From Mycobacterium szulgai (GTDB taxonomy: Bacteria > Actinomycetota > Actinomycetes > Mycobacteriales > Mycobacteriaceae), in NCBI RefSeq assembly GCF_002116635.1, contig NZ_LQPW01000029.1, positions 1-60,818 of the forward strand: DNA of 60,818 nucleotides, written 5' to 3'. Both the position numbers and the translations under genes were made by a program. The stretch's first letter is position 1. Every line of letters begins with the position of its first letter. Of the stretch, positions 44,996-56,494 are shown piece by piece. The notes beneath the pieces are model-generated. The model did not search any database. It saw nothing but the letters and a program-made list of their open reading frames with translations, and was not told the DNA's origin.

Positions 44996-47900
44996 CCTGA
45001 CGATCCCCGTCCGCTGGTCCGCGTCATCCGGCGGATCTGGCGTGCGGCCACCGACAACGTCGCGAGATCCATTGTGCCGCTTTCCCGGATCTCGTTCAGG
45101 GTTCGTCGCGCCCGCTCCACCCGGGATGCGCTGATGTGTTCCCATTCGGCGATCTTCTGCTCGCCACTCTCGTCGGGCTCGCCGACGGCCAGCACGTCGA
45201 AACACAGCGACCGCAAAGATGCGTAGATGTCGTCTCGAATCGCCAGGCGCGCCAACGAATGCCAGCGGTCGGTGCGGGCCAGCCCGGACACCGCGGTCAA
45301 TAAGGCGTCGGTGCCGAGTCGATCCATCAACGCGAAATAGGTGTCGGCGACTTCGGCGGTGTCGATCTCGGTGATGTCGGCGACGTCGATGATGTCGAGC
45401 AGGCTGTAGCGGTAGAGGCCGGCCGCAACCCGGTAGGCCAAGTCCTCGGGCGCGCCTTGGGAAATGAATTCTCCGGCTTCCTTTTCCACGATTGCCTTGT
45501 CGTCACCGCGCAACCACTCCGACATGCGCGGCGTCAGCGCCTTGACTTTCGCGCCGAATCGGTTGATCTCAGCGCCGACGGCCAGCGGCTGGGGACGATA
45601 GTTGAGCAGCCAGCGTCCGGCGCGGTCAATCAGCCGACGGTTGTCCAGGATCAACCGGTCCGATAGCGCTACCGGTAGATTCTCCGCGCGGATCCGCCGC
45701 CAGATATGACCCACGCCGAAGATGGCGTCGGTCGCGGCATAGGTGCGCACCGCGTCAATCGGCCGGACACCGACATCCTCGGCTATCCGGAAGGCGTAGC
45801 TGATGCCGCCAGTGTCCACCAGATCATTGATCAGCATGGTGGTGACGATCTCGCGGCGCAGCTGGTGGGTACGAATTTCCGGAGTGAACCGATCGCGTAG
45901 CGGCTTGGGGAAGTATTGCGGCAGCCTGGACGCGAACACGTCCTGATCGGGCAGCTCGGTTTTCAACACTTCTTCTTTGAGGGCCAGCTTCACGTGTGCC
46001 ATCAAAGTCGCCAACTCCGGCGAGGTGAGCCCGATGCCGATCTCTGAGCGCCGCAGGATCTCTTTTTCCGACGGCAGGGCCTCCAGTTCGCGGTTGACCC
46101 CGCGCTCGGCCACCAGGTATTTGATCTGGTCGGCGTGCACCGGCAGCAGGCTGGCCGCGTTGGCGCGGCTGGTGCCCATCAGGTCGTTCTGGTCTTCGTT
46201 GTCGGTGAGCACCAGCTGCGCGACCTCGTCGGTCATCGACTCCAGCAGCTGACTGCGCTCCTCGACCTTGACCTTGCCGGCGGTTACCAGCGAGTCGATC
46301 AGAATCTTGATGTTGACCTCGTGGTCAGAACAATCCACGCCGGCGGAGTTGTCCATGGCGTCGGTGTTGATTCGGCCGCCCGACAGGTCGAACTCCACCC
46401 GGCCCCGTGCGGTGACTCCCAGATTGCCGCCTTCGCCGATGACCTTGGCGCGCACCTGGTTTGCGTTGACCCGTACCGGATCGTTGGCCCGGTCGCCCAC
46501 ATCGGCGTCCGACTCGGATTCGGCCTTGATGTAGGTGCCGATGCCACCGTTGAACAGCAGATCCACCGGCGCCTGCAGAATCGCGCGAATCAGGTTGGGC
46601 GGCGACATTTCTTCGGCCCCGCCGTCGATCCCCAGCGCGGTCCGCACCTGCTCGCTGATGGGAATGGCCTTGTGCTCCCGGCTGTAGACGCCGCCGCCCT
46701 CACTGATCAGCGATTTGTCGTAGTCGTCCCAACTGGACCGGGGCAAGTCGAACATCCGCCGGCGCTCGTCCCAGGAAACCGCGGCGTCGGGATTCGGGTC
46801 GAGGAAGATGTGCCGATGATCGAACGCGGCGATCAGCCTGATGTGTTTGCTCAGCAACATGCCGTTGCCGAACACGTCGCCGCTCATGTCGCCGACACCG
46901 ACGACGGTGAAATCCTCGGTCTGGGTGTCAACTCCGATCTCGCGGAAGTGACGCTTGACGGCCTCCCAGGCGCCCTTGGCGGTGATGCCCATGGCCTTGT
47001 GGTCGTAGCCCACCGATCCGCCGGAGGCGAACGCGTCGCCCAGCCAGAACCCGTAGGACTTGGCGACGTCATTGGCGATGTCGGAGAACGTGGCGGTGCC
47101 CTTGTCCGCGGCAACCACCAGATAGGCGTCGTCGCCGTCACGACGCAGCACTTCCGGTGGGGGGGTGACCTTTCCGGTTGCCTTGTCGACGTTGTCGGTG
47201 ACATCGAGCAAACCGGAGATGAACAGCTGATAGCAGGCGACGCCTTCGGCGCGGGTGGCCTCACGGTCGGCACCGGGGTCGCCGGTGGGCAACGGTGGTC
47301 GCTTGACGACGAATCCGCCCTTGGCCCCGACCGGCACGATGACGGCGTTCTTGACCGCTTGCGCCTTAACCAGACCCAGGATCTCGGTGCGGAAATCGTC
47401 GCGGCGGTCCGACCAGCGCAAGCCGCCGCGCGCCACCGGGCCGAATCTCAGGTGGACGCCTTCGACACGCGGCGAGTACACGAAGATTTCGAACTTGGGT
47501 CGTGGCAGCGGCAGCTCGTCGATCAGCTGCGCATTGAGTTTGACCACTAACGCATCGCGGCGCCGCGCCGAATCTTTGCGTGTCACAAAGTAATTGGTGC
47601 GCAGTGTGGCCTGTACCAGGGAAGCGAAGGAACGCAGGATGCGGTCGGTGTCCAGGCTCACCAGGGCGTCGATGTCGGCGGCGACGGCCGCTGCGGCCGC
47701 TTGGGCGTCGCGGCTGACCGGTGAACCCGCCGGCCGGGGGTCGAAGAGTGCTTCGAACAGCGTGACCAGTGACCGTGCAGTGGAGGCATGCTCGTTGAGC
47801 ACCGATTCGATGTAGGACTGGCTGTATGGAAACCCCGCCTGTCGTAAGTACTTGGCGTAGGCGCGCAGCAGCACGACCTGCTGCCAGTTCAGGCCGGCGC

Positions 47901-49821
47901 GCATGACCAACTCGTTGAACCGGTCCACCTCGACGCGGCCCTGCCAGATCGCGGTGACCGCGTCGGCGAATCGTTGCGCGCCGGCTTCGCGCTCGGCGTC
48001 GGTCTGGGCAAGCGGGATGGTGGGGTGTGGGGAAATCCTGAACTGATAGATCCACACCGGCAAGCCGTCAGGGCGGTCGACTGTGAAGGGACGCTCTTCG
48101 AGCACCACGACGCCCATGCTTTGCAGCATGGGCAACAGTTGGCTCAACGATGCGCTACGGCCACCCAGGAACCAGGTGAGTTGCGCGACTCCTTGCTCGT
48201 CGCGTTCGGAGAACACCAGCTTGACCGAGTCATCGGTCAGCTCGTTGATGATCGCGATGTCGCCGACGGCATCGTCCGGGGTGACGGCCTGCTTGTAGGC
48301 CTCGGTGAACGCGACCGCGTAGTGCTCGGCATCGGCGCGGCTGACCCTGCCGCTGGCAGCGGCGCCGATCAGCCGGTCGGCCCAGGTCCGCGCGGCTTCG
48401 CTCAGTAGCGCCTGGATCCGTATCCGATTGTCTTCGGAGATGTCGACCGGCGCCAACGTCGTATCCTCGGTGGGCAGGCGCACCATGAAATGCATGAGAG
48501 CCCAAGGGGATTCACTGACCCGGGCGGTGAATTCCAGTCGCGTCCCGCCGAATTCGCGGACCAGGATGTCCTCGATCTGCAAGCGCACGGCGGTCGTGTA
48601 GCGATCGCGCGGAACATAGACCAGGCAGGAAACGAAGAATTGCAGCCGGTCGGCGCGCAGGAACAGCAATGCGCGGCGTTGGGAGCCCAGATCTACCACG
48701 GCTTTGGCCATCGACAACAAGCGTTCGGCACTCAACGTGAAGAGCTCTGGGCGCGGAACGGTTTGAATGACGTCAAGCAGTAGCTGACCGGGGTGGCTGG
48801 GATCACTGCCGGCCAATTCGAGTGCTTCCCGAACCCGGCGCGAGATTGCCGGGATCTCCAGGACGTCGGCGTTCATCGCGGAAACGGTGAACAGCCCGAC
48901 GAAGCGATGCTCGATGACGCTGTTGCCGCCGTCGACGTATTCGCGGACGGCGATGGCATAAGGGTAGGCGCCGTAGCGCAGGTAACTGCCCACCGCGGCC
49001 TGGGCCAACACCAACAACTTGCCATCATCAGTCAGCCGGGGACGGGTGCCGGAGCGCGCGCGCAATACACCCAGGCCGCTGGAGCCGTCGCCGAGCACCA
49101 GACCGTTTTGGACCCTGCAGGGCTGGTAGCCCAGCAGCAGGAAGTTGCCGTTGCCCAGCCAGCGCAGCAGCGCGGCGACTTCCTCCCGGTCGGGCGCCGA
49201 GTAGTGGCCGTCGGGATCGCTGTCGATTTCTGCGGCCAAATCGGCCAGGGTGTCGATCATCGTTCCCGCGTCGGTGGCGACCCGTTGGACGTCAGCCAAC
49301 ACCTTGGGCAGCAACCGTTCGACCTCGGCAAGGGCCTTGCTGTCGACGGACGGTGAGAGCTGGACATCTATCCAGGCCTCGCCGGCGTAGGGCGATGATT
49401 TGTCGGCTTTGCGTTCGACGCGCAGCAGCGCGCCACCCGGGTCGCGCTGGACCTCGAACACCGGAGTCATGATCGCCGTGTAGTCCACGCCGAGCCGGTG
49501 CAGCAGCACCGTGACCGAATCCAGCAGCATGCTGCCGTGGTCGGTGACCACCTGTAGCGAGGGCCCACACCCCGTCGCGTCGTCGGGCCGGTAGATGCAC
49601 ACACAGCTGTCACCGGCCGGACGGCAGCTGGCCAGCTGATAATGCGCACTGAGCTTGGCAGGCGTTACCAGCGATTCGGCCTTCGCCGGCCGGGCGCCGT
49701 CGCAGTCCGGGCCGCTACAACTGTCCAGGTATGCCTGCGAGACCCAAGAGGGAATGTCGGAACCGTCGGTCAGCGTGGACCACGCCTCGACGTCCTGCTT
49801 GGCTCCGGGATCGATCGTCAT
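44992..49821 (-). CDS. gdh: NAD-specific glutamate dehydrogenase, 180-kDa type
   Basis: An enzyme of 1609 residues that oxidatively deaminates glutamate to 2-oxoglutarate with NAD. It is the large L_180 class: a long N-terminal regulatory half (ACT-like) and a C-terminal catalytic GDH domain with [15 protein letters not shown] and [15 protein letters not shown]. In M. tuberculosis it is essential for glutamate catabolism and regulated by GarA. ATG 49821 ([10 protein letters not shown]) matches homologues; a start five codons upstream is not needed. It links nitrogen metabolism to KorAB, which uses the same 2-oxoglutarate. EttA lies 120 bp upstream. Confidence 0.97.
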   Translation of the reverse strand: MTIDPGAKQDVEAWSTLTDGSDIPSWVSQAYLDSCSGPDCDGARPAKAESLVTPAKLSAHYQLASCRPAGDSCVCIYRPDDATGCGPSLQVVTDHGSMLLDSVTVLLHRLGVDYTAIMTPVFEVQRDPGGALLRVERKADKSSPYAGEAWIDVQLSPSVDSKALAEVERLLPKVLADVQRVATDAGTMIDTLADLAAEIDSDPDGHYSAPDREEVAALLRWLGNGNFLLLGYQPCRVQNGLVLGDGSSGLGVLRARSGTRPRLTDDGKLLVLAQAAVGSYLRYGAYPYAIAVREYVDGGNSVIEHRFVGLFTVSAMNADVLEIPAISRRVREALELAGSDPSHPGQLLLDVIQTVPRPELFTLSAERLLSMAKAVVDLGSQRRALLFLRADRLQFFVSCLVYVPRDRYTTAVRLQIEDILVREFGGTRLEFTARVSESPWALMHFMVRLPTEDTTLAPVDISEDNRIRIQALLSEAARTWADRLIGAAASGRVSRADAEHYAVAFTEAYKQAVTPDDAVGDIAIINELTDDSVKLVFSERDEQGVAQLTWFLGGRSASLSQLLPMLQSMGVVVLEERPFTVDRPDGLPVWIYQFRISPHPTIPLAQTDAEREAGAQRFADAVTAIWQGRVEVDRFNELVMRAGLNWQQVVLLRAYAKYLRQAGFPYSQSYIESVLNEHASTARSLVTLFEALFDPRPAGSPVSRDAQAAAAAVAADIDALVSLDTDRILRSFASLVQATLRTNYFVTRKDSARRRDALVVKLNAQLIDELPLPRPKFEIFVYSPRVEGVHLRFGPVARGGLRWSDRRDDFRTEILGLVKAQAVKNAVIVPVGAKGGFVVKRPPLPTGDPGADREATRAEGVACYQLFISGLLDVTDNVDKATGKVTPPPEVLRRDGDDAYLVVAADKGTATFSDIANDVAKSYGFWLGDAFASGGSVGYDHKAMGITAKGAWEAVKRHFREIGVDTQTEDFTVVGVGDMSGDVFGNGMLLSKHIRLIAAFDHRHIFLDPNPDAAVSWDERRRMFDLPRSSWDDYDKSLISEGGGVYSREHKAIPISEQVRTALGIDGGAEEMSPPNLIRAILQAPVDLLFNGGIGTYIKAESESDADVGDRANDPVRVNANQVRAKVIGEGGNLGVTARGRVEFDLSGGRINTDAMDNSAGVDCSDHEVNIKILIDSLVTAGKVKVEERSQLLESMTDEVAQLVLTDNEDQNDLMGTSRANAASLLPVHADQIKYLVAERGVNRELEALPSEKEILRRSEIGIGLTSPELATLMAHVKLALKEEVLKTELPDQDVFASRLPQYFPKPLRDRFTPEIRTHQLRREIVTTMLINDLVDTGGISYAFRIAEDVGVRPIDAVRTYAATDAIFGVGHIWRRIRAENLPVALSDRLILDNRRLIDRAGRWLLNYRPQPLAVGAEINRFGAKVKALTPRMSEWLRGDDKAIVEKEAGEFISQGAPEDLAYRVAAGLYRYSLLDIIDVADITEIDTAEVADTYFALMDRLGTDALLTAVSGLARTDRWHSLARLAIRDDIYASLRSLCFDVLAVGEPDESGEQKIAEWEHISASRVERARRTLNEIRESGTMDLATLSVAARQIRRMTRTSGRGSSG

Positions 49822-49941
49822 GCCGACTGCTCCCAACTCACGACGGACACCAGCAGGGTGCTCATGATCGCTGTGGTCCCAATTGCCCCGCTCCTCAACG
49901 GCCGTCCGGCCGCATTGTCGCGGCGCGTGCCGAACCTGACA

Positions 49942-51618
49942 TTAGTCCCGTGTCAGCCTGCGATGGGTCACTCGGTGCGGACGCGCGGCTTCGATACCAA
50001 GCCGTTCTACTTTGTTCTCCTCATATGCACCGAAGTTGCCCTCGAACCAGAACCACTTCGCCTCGTTGTCGTCGTCGCCCTCCCACGCCAGGATGTGCGT
50101 GCAGGTCCGGTCCAGGAACCAGCGGTCGTGCGAAATGACCACCGCACAACCGGGGAAGTTGACCAAGGCATTCTCCAGCGAACTCAGGGTCTCGACGTCC
50201 AGGTCGTTGGTCGGCTCGTCCAGCAGGATCAGGTTGCCACCCTGCTTGAGCGTCAGCGCGAGGTTCAGCCGGTTGCGTTCGCCGCCGGACAGCACACCGG
50301 CCGGCTTCTGCTGGTCGGGCCCCTTGAACCCGAACGCCGACACATATGCTCGCGACGGCACTTCGGTCTGTCCGACCTGGATGTAGTCCAGTCCGTCCGA
50401 GACGACTTCCCACACCGTCTTCTTCGGATCGATCCCGGCGCGGGTCTGGTCTACATAACTCAGCTTTACCGTCTCGCCGACCTTGACCGTGCCGCTGTCC
50501 GGCGCTTCGAGCCCGACGATGGTTTTGAACAGCGTCGTCTTGCCGACGCCGTTGGGGCCGATGACGCCGACGATGCCGTTGCGGGGCAGCGTGAAGGACA
50601 GGTCCTTGATCAGGGTGCGGCCTTCGAAGCCCTTGTCCAGGTGTTCAACCTCCACAACCACCGAGCCCAAGCGCGGCCCAACCGGAATCTGAATTTCCTC
50701 GAAGTCGAGCTTGCGCGACTTCTCCGCCTCGGCGGCCATCTCCTCATACCGCTGCAGCCTCGCCTTGCTCTTGGCCTGGCGCGCTTTGGCACCCGACCGA
50801 ACCCAGGCCAGTTCGTCCTGCAACCGCTTCTGCAGCTTGGCGTCCTTGCGGCCCTGCACCGCGATCCGCTCGGCCTTTTTCTCCAGGTAGGTCGAGTAGT
50901 TGCCCTCGTACGGGTAGGCGCGGCCACGGTCGAGTTCCAGAATCCATTGCGCGACGTTGTCCAGGAAATAGCGGTCGTGGGTGACCGCCAATATCGCACC
51001 GGCGTAACTGGCAAGATGCTGTTCGAGCCACTGCACGCTTTCGGCGTCCAGGTGGTTGGTCGGCTCGTCAAGTAGCAGCAAGTCGGGCTTGGACAGCAGA
51101 AGCTTGCACAAGGCAACCCTGCGCCGCTCACCCCCGGACAAGTTGGTCACCGGCTCATCGGGTGGCGGGCAGCGCAGCGCGTCCATGGCCTGTTCCAGCT
51201 GCGAATCCAGGTCCCACGCGTCGGCGTGGTCCAGATCCTCCTGCAGCCGGCCCATCTCCTCCATCAACTCGTCGGAGTAGTCGGTAGCCATCAACTCGGC
51301 GACCTCATTGAAGCGGTCGAGCTTGACCTTGATGTCACCCATGCCCTCTTCGACATTGCCTCGAACGGTCTTCTCCTCGTTGAGCGGCGGCTCCTGCTGC
51401 AGGATGCCGACGCTCGCTCCGGTGGCCAGGAAGGCGTCGCCGTTGTTCGGCTTGTCCAGACCGGCCATGATCCGCAAGACGCTCGACTTACCGGCCCCAT
51501 TCGGGCCTACGACGCCGATCTTGGCTCCGGGGTAGAAGCTCAACGTGACATCGTCGAGGATCACCTTGTCGCCGTGCGCCTTGCGGACCTTCTTCATCGT
51601 GTAGATGAACTCAGCCAT
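49942..51618 (-). CDS. ettA: ABC-F translation factor (energy-dependent translational throttle EttA)
   Basis: This 558-residue protein has two ATP-binding domains in tandem and no membrane part. Walker A motifs are GPNGAGKSS and GPNGVGKTT; signatures are LSGGERRRVAL and LSGGERNRLNL. The linker between them is basic and helical. EttA binds the ribosomal E site and adjusts translation to energy status. The length equals the M. tuberculosis homologue Rv2477c as I recall it. No resistance-specific features (ARE) are seen. ssbB lies 68 bp upstream. Confidence 0.95.
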   Translation of the reverse strand: MAEFIYTMKKVRKAHGDKVILDDVTLSFYPGAKIGVVGPNGAGKSSVLRIMAGLDKPNNGDAFLATGASVGILQQEPPLNEEKTVRGNVEEGMGDIKVKLDRFNEVAELMATDYSDELMEEMGRLQEDLDHADAWDLDSQLEQAMDALRCPPPDEPVTNLSGGERRRVALCKLLLSKPDLLLLDEPTNHLDAESVQWLEQHLASYAGAILAVTHDRYFLDNVAQWILELDRGRAYPYEGNYSTYLEKKAERIAVQGRKDAKLQKRLQDELAWVRSGAKARQAKSKARLQRYEEMAAEAEKSRKLDFEEIQIPVGPRLGSVVVEVEHLDKGFEGRTLIKDLSFTLPRNGIVGVIGPNGVGKTTLFKTIVGLEAPDSGTVKVGETVKLSYVDQTRAGIDPKKTVWEVVSDGLDYIQVGQTEVPSRAYVSAFGFKGPDQQKPAGVLSGGERNRLNLALTLKQGGNLILLDEPTNDLDVETLSSLENALVNFPGCAVVISHDRWFLDRTCTHILAWEGDDDNEAKWFWFEGNFGAYEENKVERLGIEAARPHRVTHRRLTRD

Positions 51619-51686
51619 TGCGCGGTATTGCCTTTCTGGTCTATCGGAAATATTCCGCCGACCATCCTAGGCACCGGCCGGCAACG

Positions 51687-52202
51687 TTAGGCCGACAGTG
51701 GCAGCGCGCAGTATCCGGCAGCGGGCTCGCCCGCCGTGGAATCCGGCCCTGGGTCCGCCCCGGCGGCGCGATCCTGGCCCGAAGTGTCCTCTTCGGACAC
51801 CTCGGTTGCTACCGGCGACGGGGCGTCCGACGGGTGGGGACCGGTGTAGCTCGGCTTCTCGATGCGCACGAACACCCGCGACAGATCCGGTCCGACAGAG
51901 ATCGCACGCATCTCCAGCGAAGAACGGCGATTGCCGTCGCGGTCTTCGTACTCGCTGGTGTACACGTGGCCCGTGACGATCACCGGCGCGCCCTTGCTCA
52001 ACGCCGCACCCACGCCACCGACCAGCCGTCCCCAGCAGTTGACGGTGATGAACAGCGAGTTGCCCGGTTCCCACCCGCCATCAGCGGTCCGGCGCCGCGA
52101 ATTGCTGGCGACGCGAAACTTGATCAGATCCTGGTTGCCGACCGTGCGGCGCTGGGGGTCATTGACGATGTGACCGATGACGGTCAACGGCGTTTCAAAC
52201 AT
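51687..52202 (-). CDS. ssbB: Single-stranded DNA-binding protein, second paralogue
   Basis: SSB of 171 residues. The OB-fold covers residues 1-112 (MFETPLTVIGHIVNDP to AISVGPDLSRV). The tail is Pro/Ser/Asp-rich and lacks the DDxPF tip of the main Ssb. It is the SsbB paralogue (Rv2478c), linked to recombination and stress rather than general replication. It is 147 bp downstream of the plsB2 stop, same strand. Confidence 0.92.
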   Translation of the reverse strand: MFETPLTVIGHIVNDPQRRTVGNQDLIKFRVASNSRRRTADGGWEPGNSLFITVNCWGRLVGGVGAALSKGAPVIVTGHVYTSEYEDRDGNRRSSLEMRAISVGPDLSRVFVRIEKPSYTGPHPSDAPSPVATEVSEEDTSGQDRAAGADPGPDSTAGEPAAGYCALPLSA

Positions 52203-52349
52203 TTGCTCAACATCCCTTCGGTGAAGTGGCCCTCTGGCTTGCTGCCATTCAGCCCCGGGCCACCGACGAACCCCCCTGCGGTGGACGCTGGCACGGCCAC
52301 GCTGTGGATGAAAGCGCGACTTTGGATAAGCGCCGTACTGCCGGAGGCA

Positions 52350-54704
52350 CTACTGGGGTTGGCTTACTTCCCGCCCATGACGCGCTCTGAATTCACGAGC
52401 GACGAACTGATTGCGAGCGACTTTCCCGACGTAGTCGAAATCTCGCAGGATGTCGCGCAATTCGTTGCGGAAGGCGACGCGACGTTCGGCCAGATCTGCC
52501 GCCGGCGCTATCAGATCCTGATCGACGACGACCTGGCGCGCGGTGGCGAACAGCAGTGTCGATACTGACTCGCTACTGCGGACCCGGCCCTGCGCCACGT
52601 ACTGGCGGCCCACCCCGAGCGCAAGATCCGTCAGTTCCTTTTGACCGATATCTGCCGGGGCGTCGCGCAATACGTCGGCCACGATCTCATAGGCTTCGAA
52701 GAACACCCGCAACATCGCCCCAGACATCAACGGCCGCTTGGCGTACAGCATCGCGTCGATCTCGTCGCCACCGGCGGCAAGGCTTGTCTCCCAATTATTT
52801 TGCCAAGCCATCTCTTCGGCGATGTTCGCCCGGAATGCCGCCGAATCGGCGAAATAGAAATCGAACTTGAGCAGATCGCGCAGCCGCATCGCCTGATCCC
52901 AAAAGGCCGCGACATGATCGCCGTCGGTGTGGCGGGCGTGCGCCAGCGCCAGCTCGACGATGGAGGTCTCCAGGAACGCATGAATCACCGAGTTCCGATA
53001 GAACGCCGCGGCATGCTCGTCGTCGGGTGCGATGTACCACACCGGTTCGCGCCCGCCGTCGACACGAGTGACCGGGTGAGCATTGGACAACGCATCCACC
53101 GCCGCACGTACACCTTCGCGGGAGCGCAGCCGTAATGCACTGGTGGACACCGGGGTTTGCTTGCGGTCGAGATAGTCAAGCGAATCCTGCAAGGTGTGGT
53201 GCAACTGGCCGAGGGTCAACGCCAACCCACCCGTGGTGAGCAGCAACGCAGAAACCAAGCCCGTTGCCGTCACGGGTGTGGCCTGCAGAATTCGCCACGC
53301 GACTTGGAACGACATCTTCTGCAGCGCAAGACGTTTGGCGTCTCGATCCTGCGCCAACGGCCCCTGCGGCGGGCCAAGGTACTCGCGCATCGAAACCGCT
53401 TCGGGGAAGCGGACATAGATCTTGCCGTAGTTGCGTTCGCCCTGCGCCTTGATGAAGTTGTACAGCCAGCTGAACCCTTCGGGGGTTTTCTCGGCACCCT
53501 GCGCGTATGCGGCGTACTCGGCGATCTCATGCAGTTGGTCAAAGCAGATCGAAACACCTTGCAGCAAGATGTCGTCGGCGCGGCCGTCCAAGTACGCATC
53601 GGCGACGTAGCTCATCAATCCGAGCTTGGGCGGCAACATCTTTCCGGTGCGTGAGCGGGTGCCTTCGATGGACCAACTCAGGTTGAACCGCTTCTCGACG
53701 ATATAGCCGACGTACTCCTTGAGTACGTATTTGTACAGCGGGTCGTCGCCGATGTTGCGCCTGATGAAGATAGTCCCCGATCGCCGCATCAGGGGTCCCA
53801 TGATGCCGAATGACAAGTTGATGCCGCCGAACATGTGTACCGGCGGAAGCCTGTTCTCCTGCATCGCGACCGGCACCACCGCGCCGTCGATGTAGGACCG
53901 GTGCGAGAACAGCAATACCGCCGGATGTGTTTCCAGCGCAGCCCGCATGGCCGCAACCTGGTACTCGTCGTAGTCGATCTCCGGATCGAATCCGCGGCTG
54001 AGCATCCGTCCCAGGACCGAGATCACGTCGACGGAGACCTGGCTCCATCCGGTCGCCAGCTCGTCGAGCATCTTGCCGGCTTGCTCAATGCTGGCGTTGG
54101 GAATCTGTTTGAGGCCGTTACGAAATCGCGTTGATGCCAACATCTCCGGTTTCACAAGCCGGGGCGACTTGTATTGCGGCCCAAGTATCCGGTATTCGGC
54201 GCGTGCCAGCGCAAGCAACGCCCGGCGGGTGACGAACTGGGCGAAATCGCGCGTGTTCTCCGCGACAGTGGTGTCGTGCCACTGTTGGCGAAGTTCGGAC
54301 ACCTTGGCCGACTCGCCGGCCACCACCCGGGCACGACGCGGGTCGGTGCGCAGGATGCGACGCTGCTGACGTTGGTTGGGGTGGTAGGGATCTCGCCCAG
54401 GTAGCAGCGCGGCGACCTTTTCTGCCCTGCTGCGGTCCGCCGGCGGTAACCAGAACACCCGCACCGGCACAATCGAGCGATCCTCGCCCGACTCGAGCTG
54501 CTCGACCAACGCGGTGAACGCCGTCGGCGGCGCAGTGCTCAGCGGCAGCTTCAATATGTCGAATTTCGACTCCGGATTGCGGGCGCGCTGGTGGCCCAGC
54601 CAATCCATGATCAACTGCATCTCGACGGGAGTTTCCATCGACGCAAGCACCAGCGAGTCTTCGGCGGACAGGACCGCGCTGGTGTCGGCGGCCGGTTTGG
54701 TCAC
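52350..54704 (-). CDS. plsB2: Glycerol-3-phosphate acyltransferase
   Basis: PlsB2 has 784 residues and acylates glycerol 3-phosphate. The acyltransferase motifs are FSHRSYIDG (HX4D) and EGTRSRTGK. The protein is peripheral to the membrane with a long helical N-terminus. GTG 54704 overlaps the plsC stop by GTGA, so the pair is coupled. Mycobacteria place acyl chains in an unusual order (palmitate at sn-2), which relies on this enzyme together with PlsC. Confidence 0.96.
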   Translation of the reverse strand: MTKPAADTSAVLSAEDSLVLASMETPVEMQLIMDWLGHQRARNPESKFDILKLPLSTAPPTAFTALVEQLESGEDRSIVPVRVFWLPPADRSRAEKVAALLPGRDPYHPNQRQQRRILRTDPRRARVVAGESAKVSELRQQWHDTTVAENTRDFAQFVTRRALLALARAEYRILGPQYKSPRLVKPEMLASTRFRNGLKQIPNASIEQAGKMLDELATGWSQVSVDVISVLGRMLSRGFDPEIDYDEYQVAAMRAALETHPAVLLFSHRSYIDGAVVPVAMQENRLPPVHMFGGINLSFGIMGPLMRRSGTIFIRRNIGDDPLYKYVLKEYVGYIVEKRFNLSWSIEGTRSRTGKMLPPKLGLMSYVADAYLDGRADDILLQGVSICFDQLHEIAEYAAYAQGAEKTPEGFSWLYNFIKAQGERNYGKIYVRFPEAVSMREYLGPPQGPLAQDRDAKRLALQKMSFQVAWRILQATPVTATGLVSALLLTTGGLALTLGQLHHTLQDSLDYLDRKQTPVSTSALRLRSREGVRAAVDALSNAHPVTRVDGGREPVWYIAPDDEHAAAFYRNSVIHAFLETSIVELALAHARHTDGDHVAAFWDQAMRLRDLLKFDFYFADSAAFRANIAEEMAWQNNWETSLAAGGDEIDAMLYAKRPLMSGAMLRVFFEAYEIVADVLRDAPADIGQKELTDLALGVGRQYVAQGRVRSSESVSTLLFATARQVVVDQDLIAPAADLAERRVAFRNELRDILRDFDYVGKVARNQFVAREFRARHGREVSQPQ

Positions 54705-56494
54705 GACCGTCCTTGGGGCCTAGCAGCTTCGGTGGCATCGGCGCTGTTGACGACGGGCCGTTGCGCCTCACCATCTTTGAGCGCGACCTGCGATTCGTTC
54801 GGATTCGCCACCGGCGCCGCCTTTTTCGCGGCCTTCTTCGCGACTTTCTTCACGGGGGCTTTGGCCGCAGTCTTCTTGACGGCCTTCTTTGCCGGGGCCG
54901 CAGCTTTTTTCGCGGTCGCTTTCGACGCCGTCTTCGGCTGCGCCTTTTTCGCAGGTGCCTTCGCTGCCCGCGCTCTACGCGCCGCTTTCCTCTCTGCGTA
55001 GAGGTCGACTTCCGGCAGCTCATCGACCGGCCAATCGCGCAGCGTGTCCAAATACAATTGGCGCACTTCGGCGATGCGGTCCGGCAACGTCTCGAGGGTC
55101 CAGTCGTCGACCGAAATCGGCGGAAATACAGCCACATCCACGGTGCCGGGGTTGATCGTGGTCGAGTTTCGAGAGGCGACGATTTCGGCGTTACGAATCA
55201 CTATGGGGACGATCGGAATCCCCACCGCCATCGCAATGCGGAAGGGCCCCTTCTTGAATTGGCCGACTTGGGTGGTGTCCAACCGAGTACCTTCGGGGGC
55301 GATCACGATCGACAATCCATTCTTGGCGCGTTCTTCGACGGTGTGCAGCGTCTCCACCGCGGCAACCGGATCGTCGCGGTCGACGAACACGCCGTCGAGC
55401 ACCTTGCCGAGCGTGCCCATAATCGGGTCGTTCTGCAGTTCCTTCTTGCCCACGCCGACCCAGTTGTCGCGCACCAACGCTCCGGCGATGACCGGGTCGA
55501 CCTGGTTGCGGTGGTTGAAAAGGAAGACGGCCGGGCGCTGCGCGGTCAGATTCTCGCTGCCGATGACGTTCAGGTGCACTCCGCTGGTCGCCAGTAACAG
55601 CTGAGAGAACGTGGAGGTGAAGAAATTCACGCCACGCCGGCGGCTGCCGGTCAGCACACCGATCCCCACCGCACCGGCCGCGACGGGAAACATGGTGCTG
55701 AAGCCGGCAAGTGTGCGCAACTGCCGCCGCAGGCCCACGCCGCCGCGGCTGTTGAATTTCAGGATCGGCCAGCCACGGCGCTTGGCGACCGCGGCCATTT
55801 TGCCTTCGGGGTTGGTCGGGCGCGGATTGCCGACCAGATACATCAGCGCGACGTCCTCGTCGCCGTCGGCATAGAAGTAACTGTCTTTCAGGTCGATCTC
55901 GTGTTCGGCCGCAAAGCGTTGTACCGCAGCGGCTTTGCCCGGCCCCCACAAGATCGGCTTGACGACACCGCCGGTGAGCAAGCCGTCGTCGTTGGTCTCG
56001 AACTTATTGGTAAGCATGTTGGTGATACCCAAGAAGCGCGCCACCGGGCCGACCTGAATGGTCAGCGCCGACGAGCTGAGCACGACGGTGTGGCCGCGAG
56101 CGACGTGTGCCCGCACCAACTCTCGCATTTCCGGGTAGATCCGGGACTCGATCCGCTGGGCGAACAGCCGCTCGCCGATCTCCTCCAAGTCCGTCAACAG
56201 CCGTCCGCGCAGCGCCGAGGAAGCCTTGCCGATCAGGTCCTCGAACTCGATGCGCCCAAGCGTGTGGTTCAGACCGGCCTGAACCATGCTGAGCAGCTCC
56301 CCCACCCCCATGTCCCGGCGCCGCAGCCGCTCCTGGGTGAGGATGACCGCCGTGAACCCCGCGACCAAGGTCCCGTCCAGGTCGAAAAACGCACCGACCT
56401 TGGGCCCGGGGGGGCTGGCCATGATCTCGGCCACCGAGCCGGGTAACCGCAGATCCACCGAGGGCTTAGCGCGCGGCTCGTCGGAGGAGGTCAT
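54701..56494 (-). CDS. plsC: Fused HAD phosphatase / 1-acylglycerol-3-phosphate acyltransferase with Lys/Ala-rich tail
   Basis: This 597-residue bifunctional protein has an N-terminal HAD-IB phosphatase (FFDLDGTLV near residue 38, [10 protein letters not shown] near 208) and a central LPLAT acyltransferase with NHRNQVDP (motif I) and APEGTRL (motif III). From about residue 510 a tail of AKKA, PAKKA and [12 protein letters not shown] repeats follows. That tail resembles HupB or HBHA and may bind nucleic acid or acidic lipids. The fusion is known for Rv2483c. It overlaps plsB2 and the WS/DGAT gene by 4 bp each. Confidence 0.94.
   Translation of the reverse strand: MTSSDEPRAKPSVDLRLPGSVAEIMASPPGPKVGAFFDLDGTLVAGFTAVILTQERLRRRDMGVGELLSMVQAGLNHTLGRIEFEDLIGKASSALRGRLLTDLEEIGERLFAQRIESRIYPEMRELVRAHVARGHTVVLSSSALTIQVGPVARFLGITNMLTNKFETNDDGLLTGGVVKPILWGPGKAAAVQRFAAEHEIDLKDSYFYADGDEDVALMYLVGNPRPTNPEGKMAAVAKRRGWPILKFNSRGGVGLRRQLRTLAGFSTMFPVAAGAVGIGVLTGSRRRGVNFFTSTFSQLLLATSGVHLNVIGSENLTAQRPAVFLFNHRNQVDPVIAGALVRDNWVGVGKKELQNDPIMGTLGKVLDGVFVDRDDPVAAVETLHTVEERAKNGLSIVIAPEGTRLDTTQVGQFKKGPFRIAMAVGIPIVPIVIRNAEIVASRNSTTINPGTVDVAVFPPISVDDWTLETLPDRIAEVRQLYLDTLRDWPVDELPEVDLYAERKAARRARAAKAPAKKAQPKTASKATAKKAAAPAKKAVKKTAAKAPVKKVAKKAAKKAAPVANPNESQVALKDGEAQRPVVNSADATEAARPQGRS

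Noticed and set aside
44582..45205. 207-residue reading of the thioesterase frame
   Set aside because: The first 70 residues fall inside gdh and show no homology; the GTG at 44995 overlapping the gdh stop is the expected start.
46135..47550. A 471-residue open frame on the plus strand inside gdh
   Set aside because: It is antisense to the conserved gdh gene and arises from high G+C content; it has no recognisable domain.
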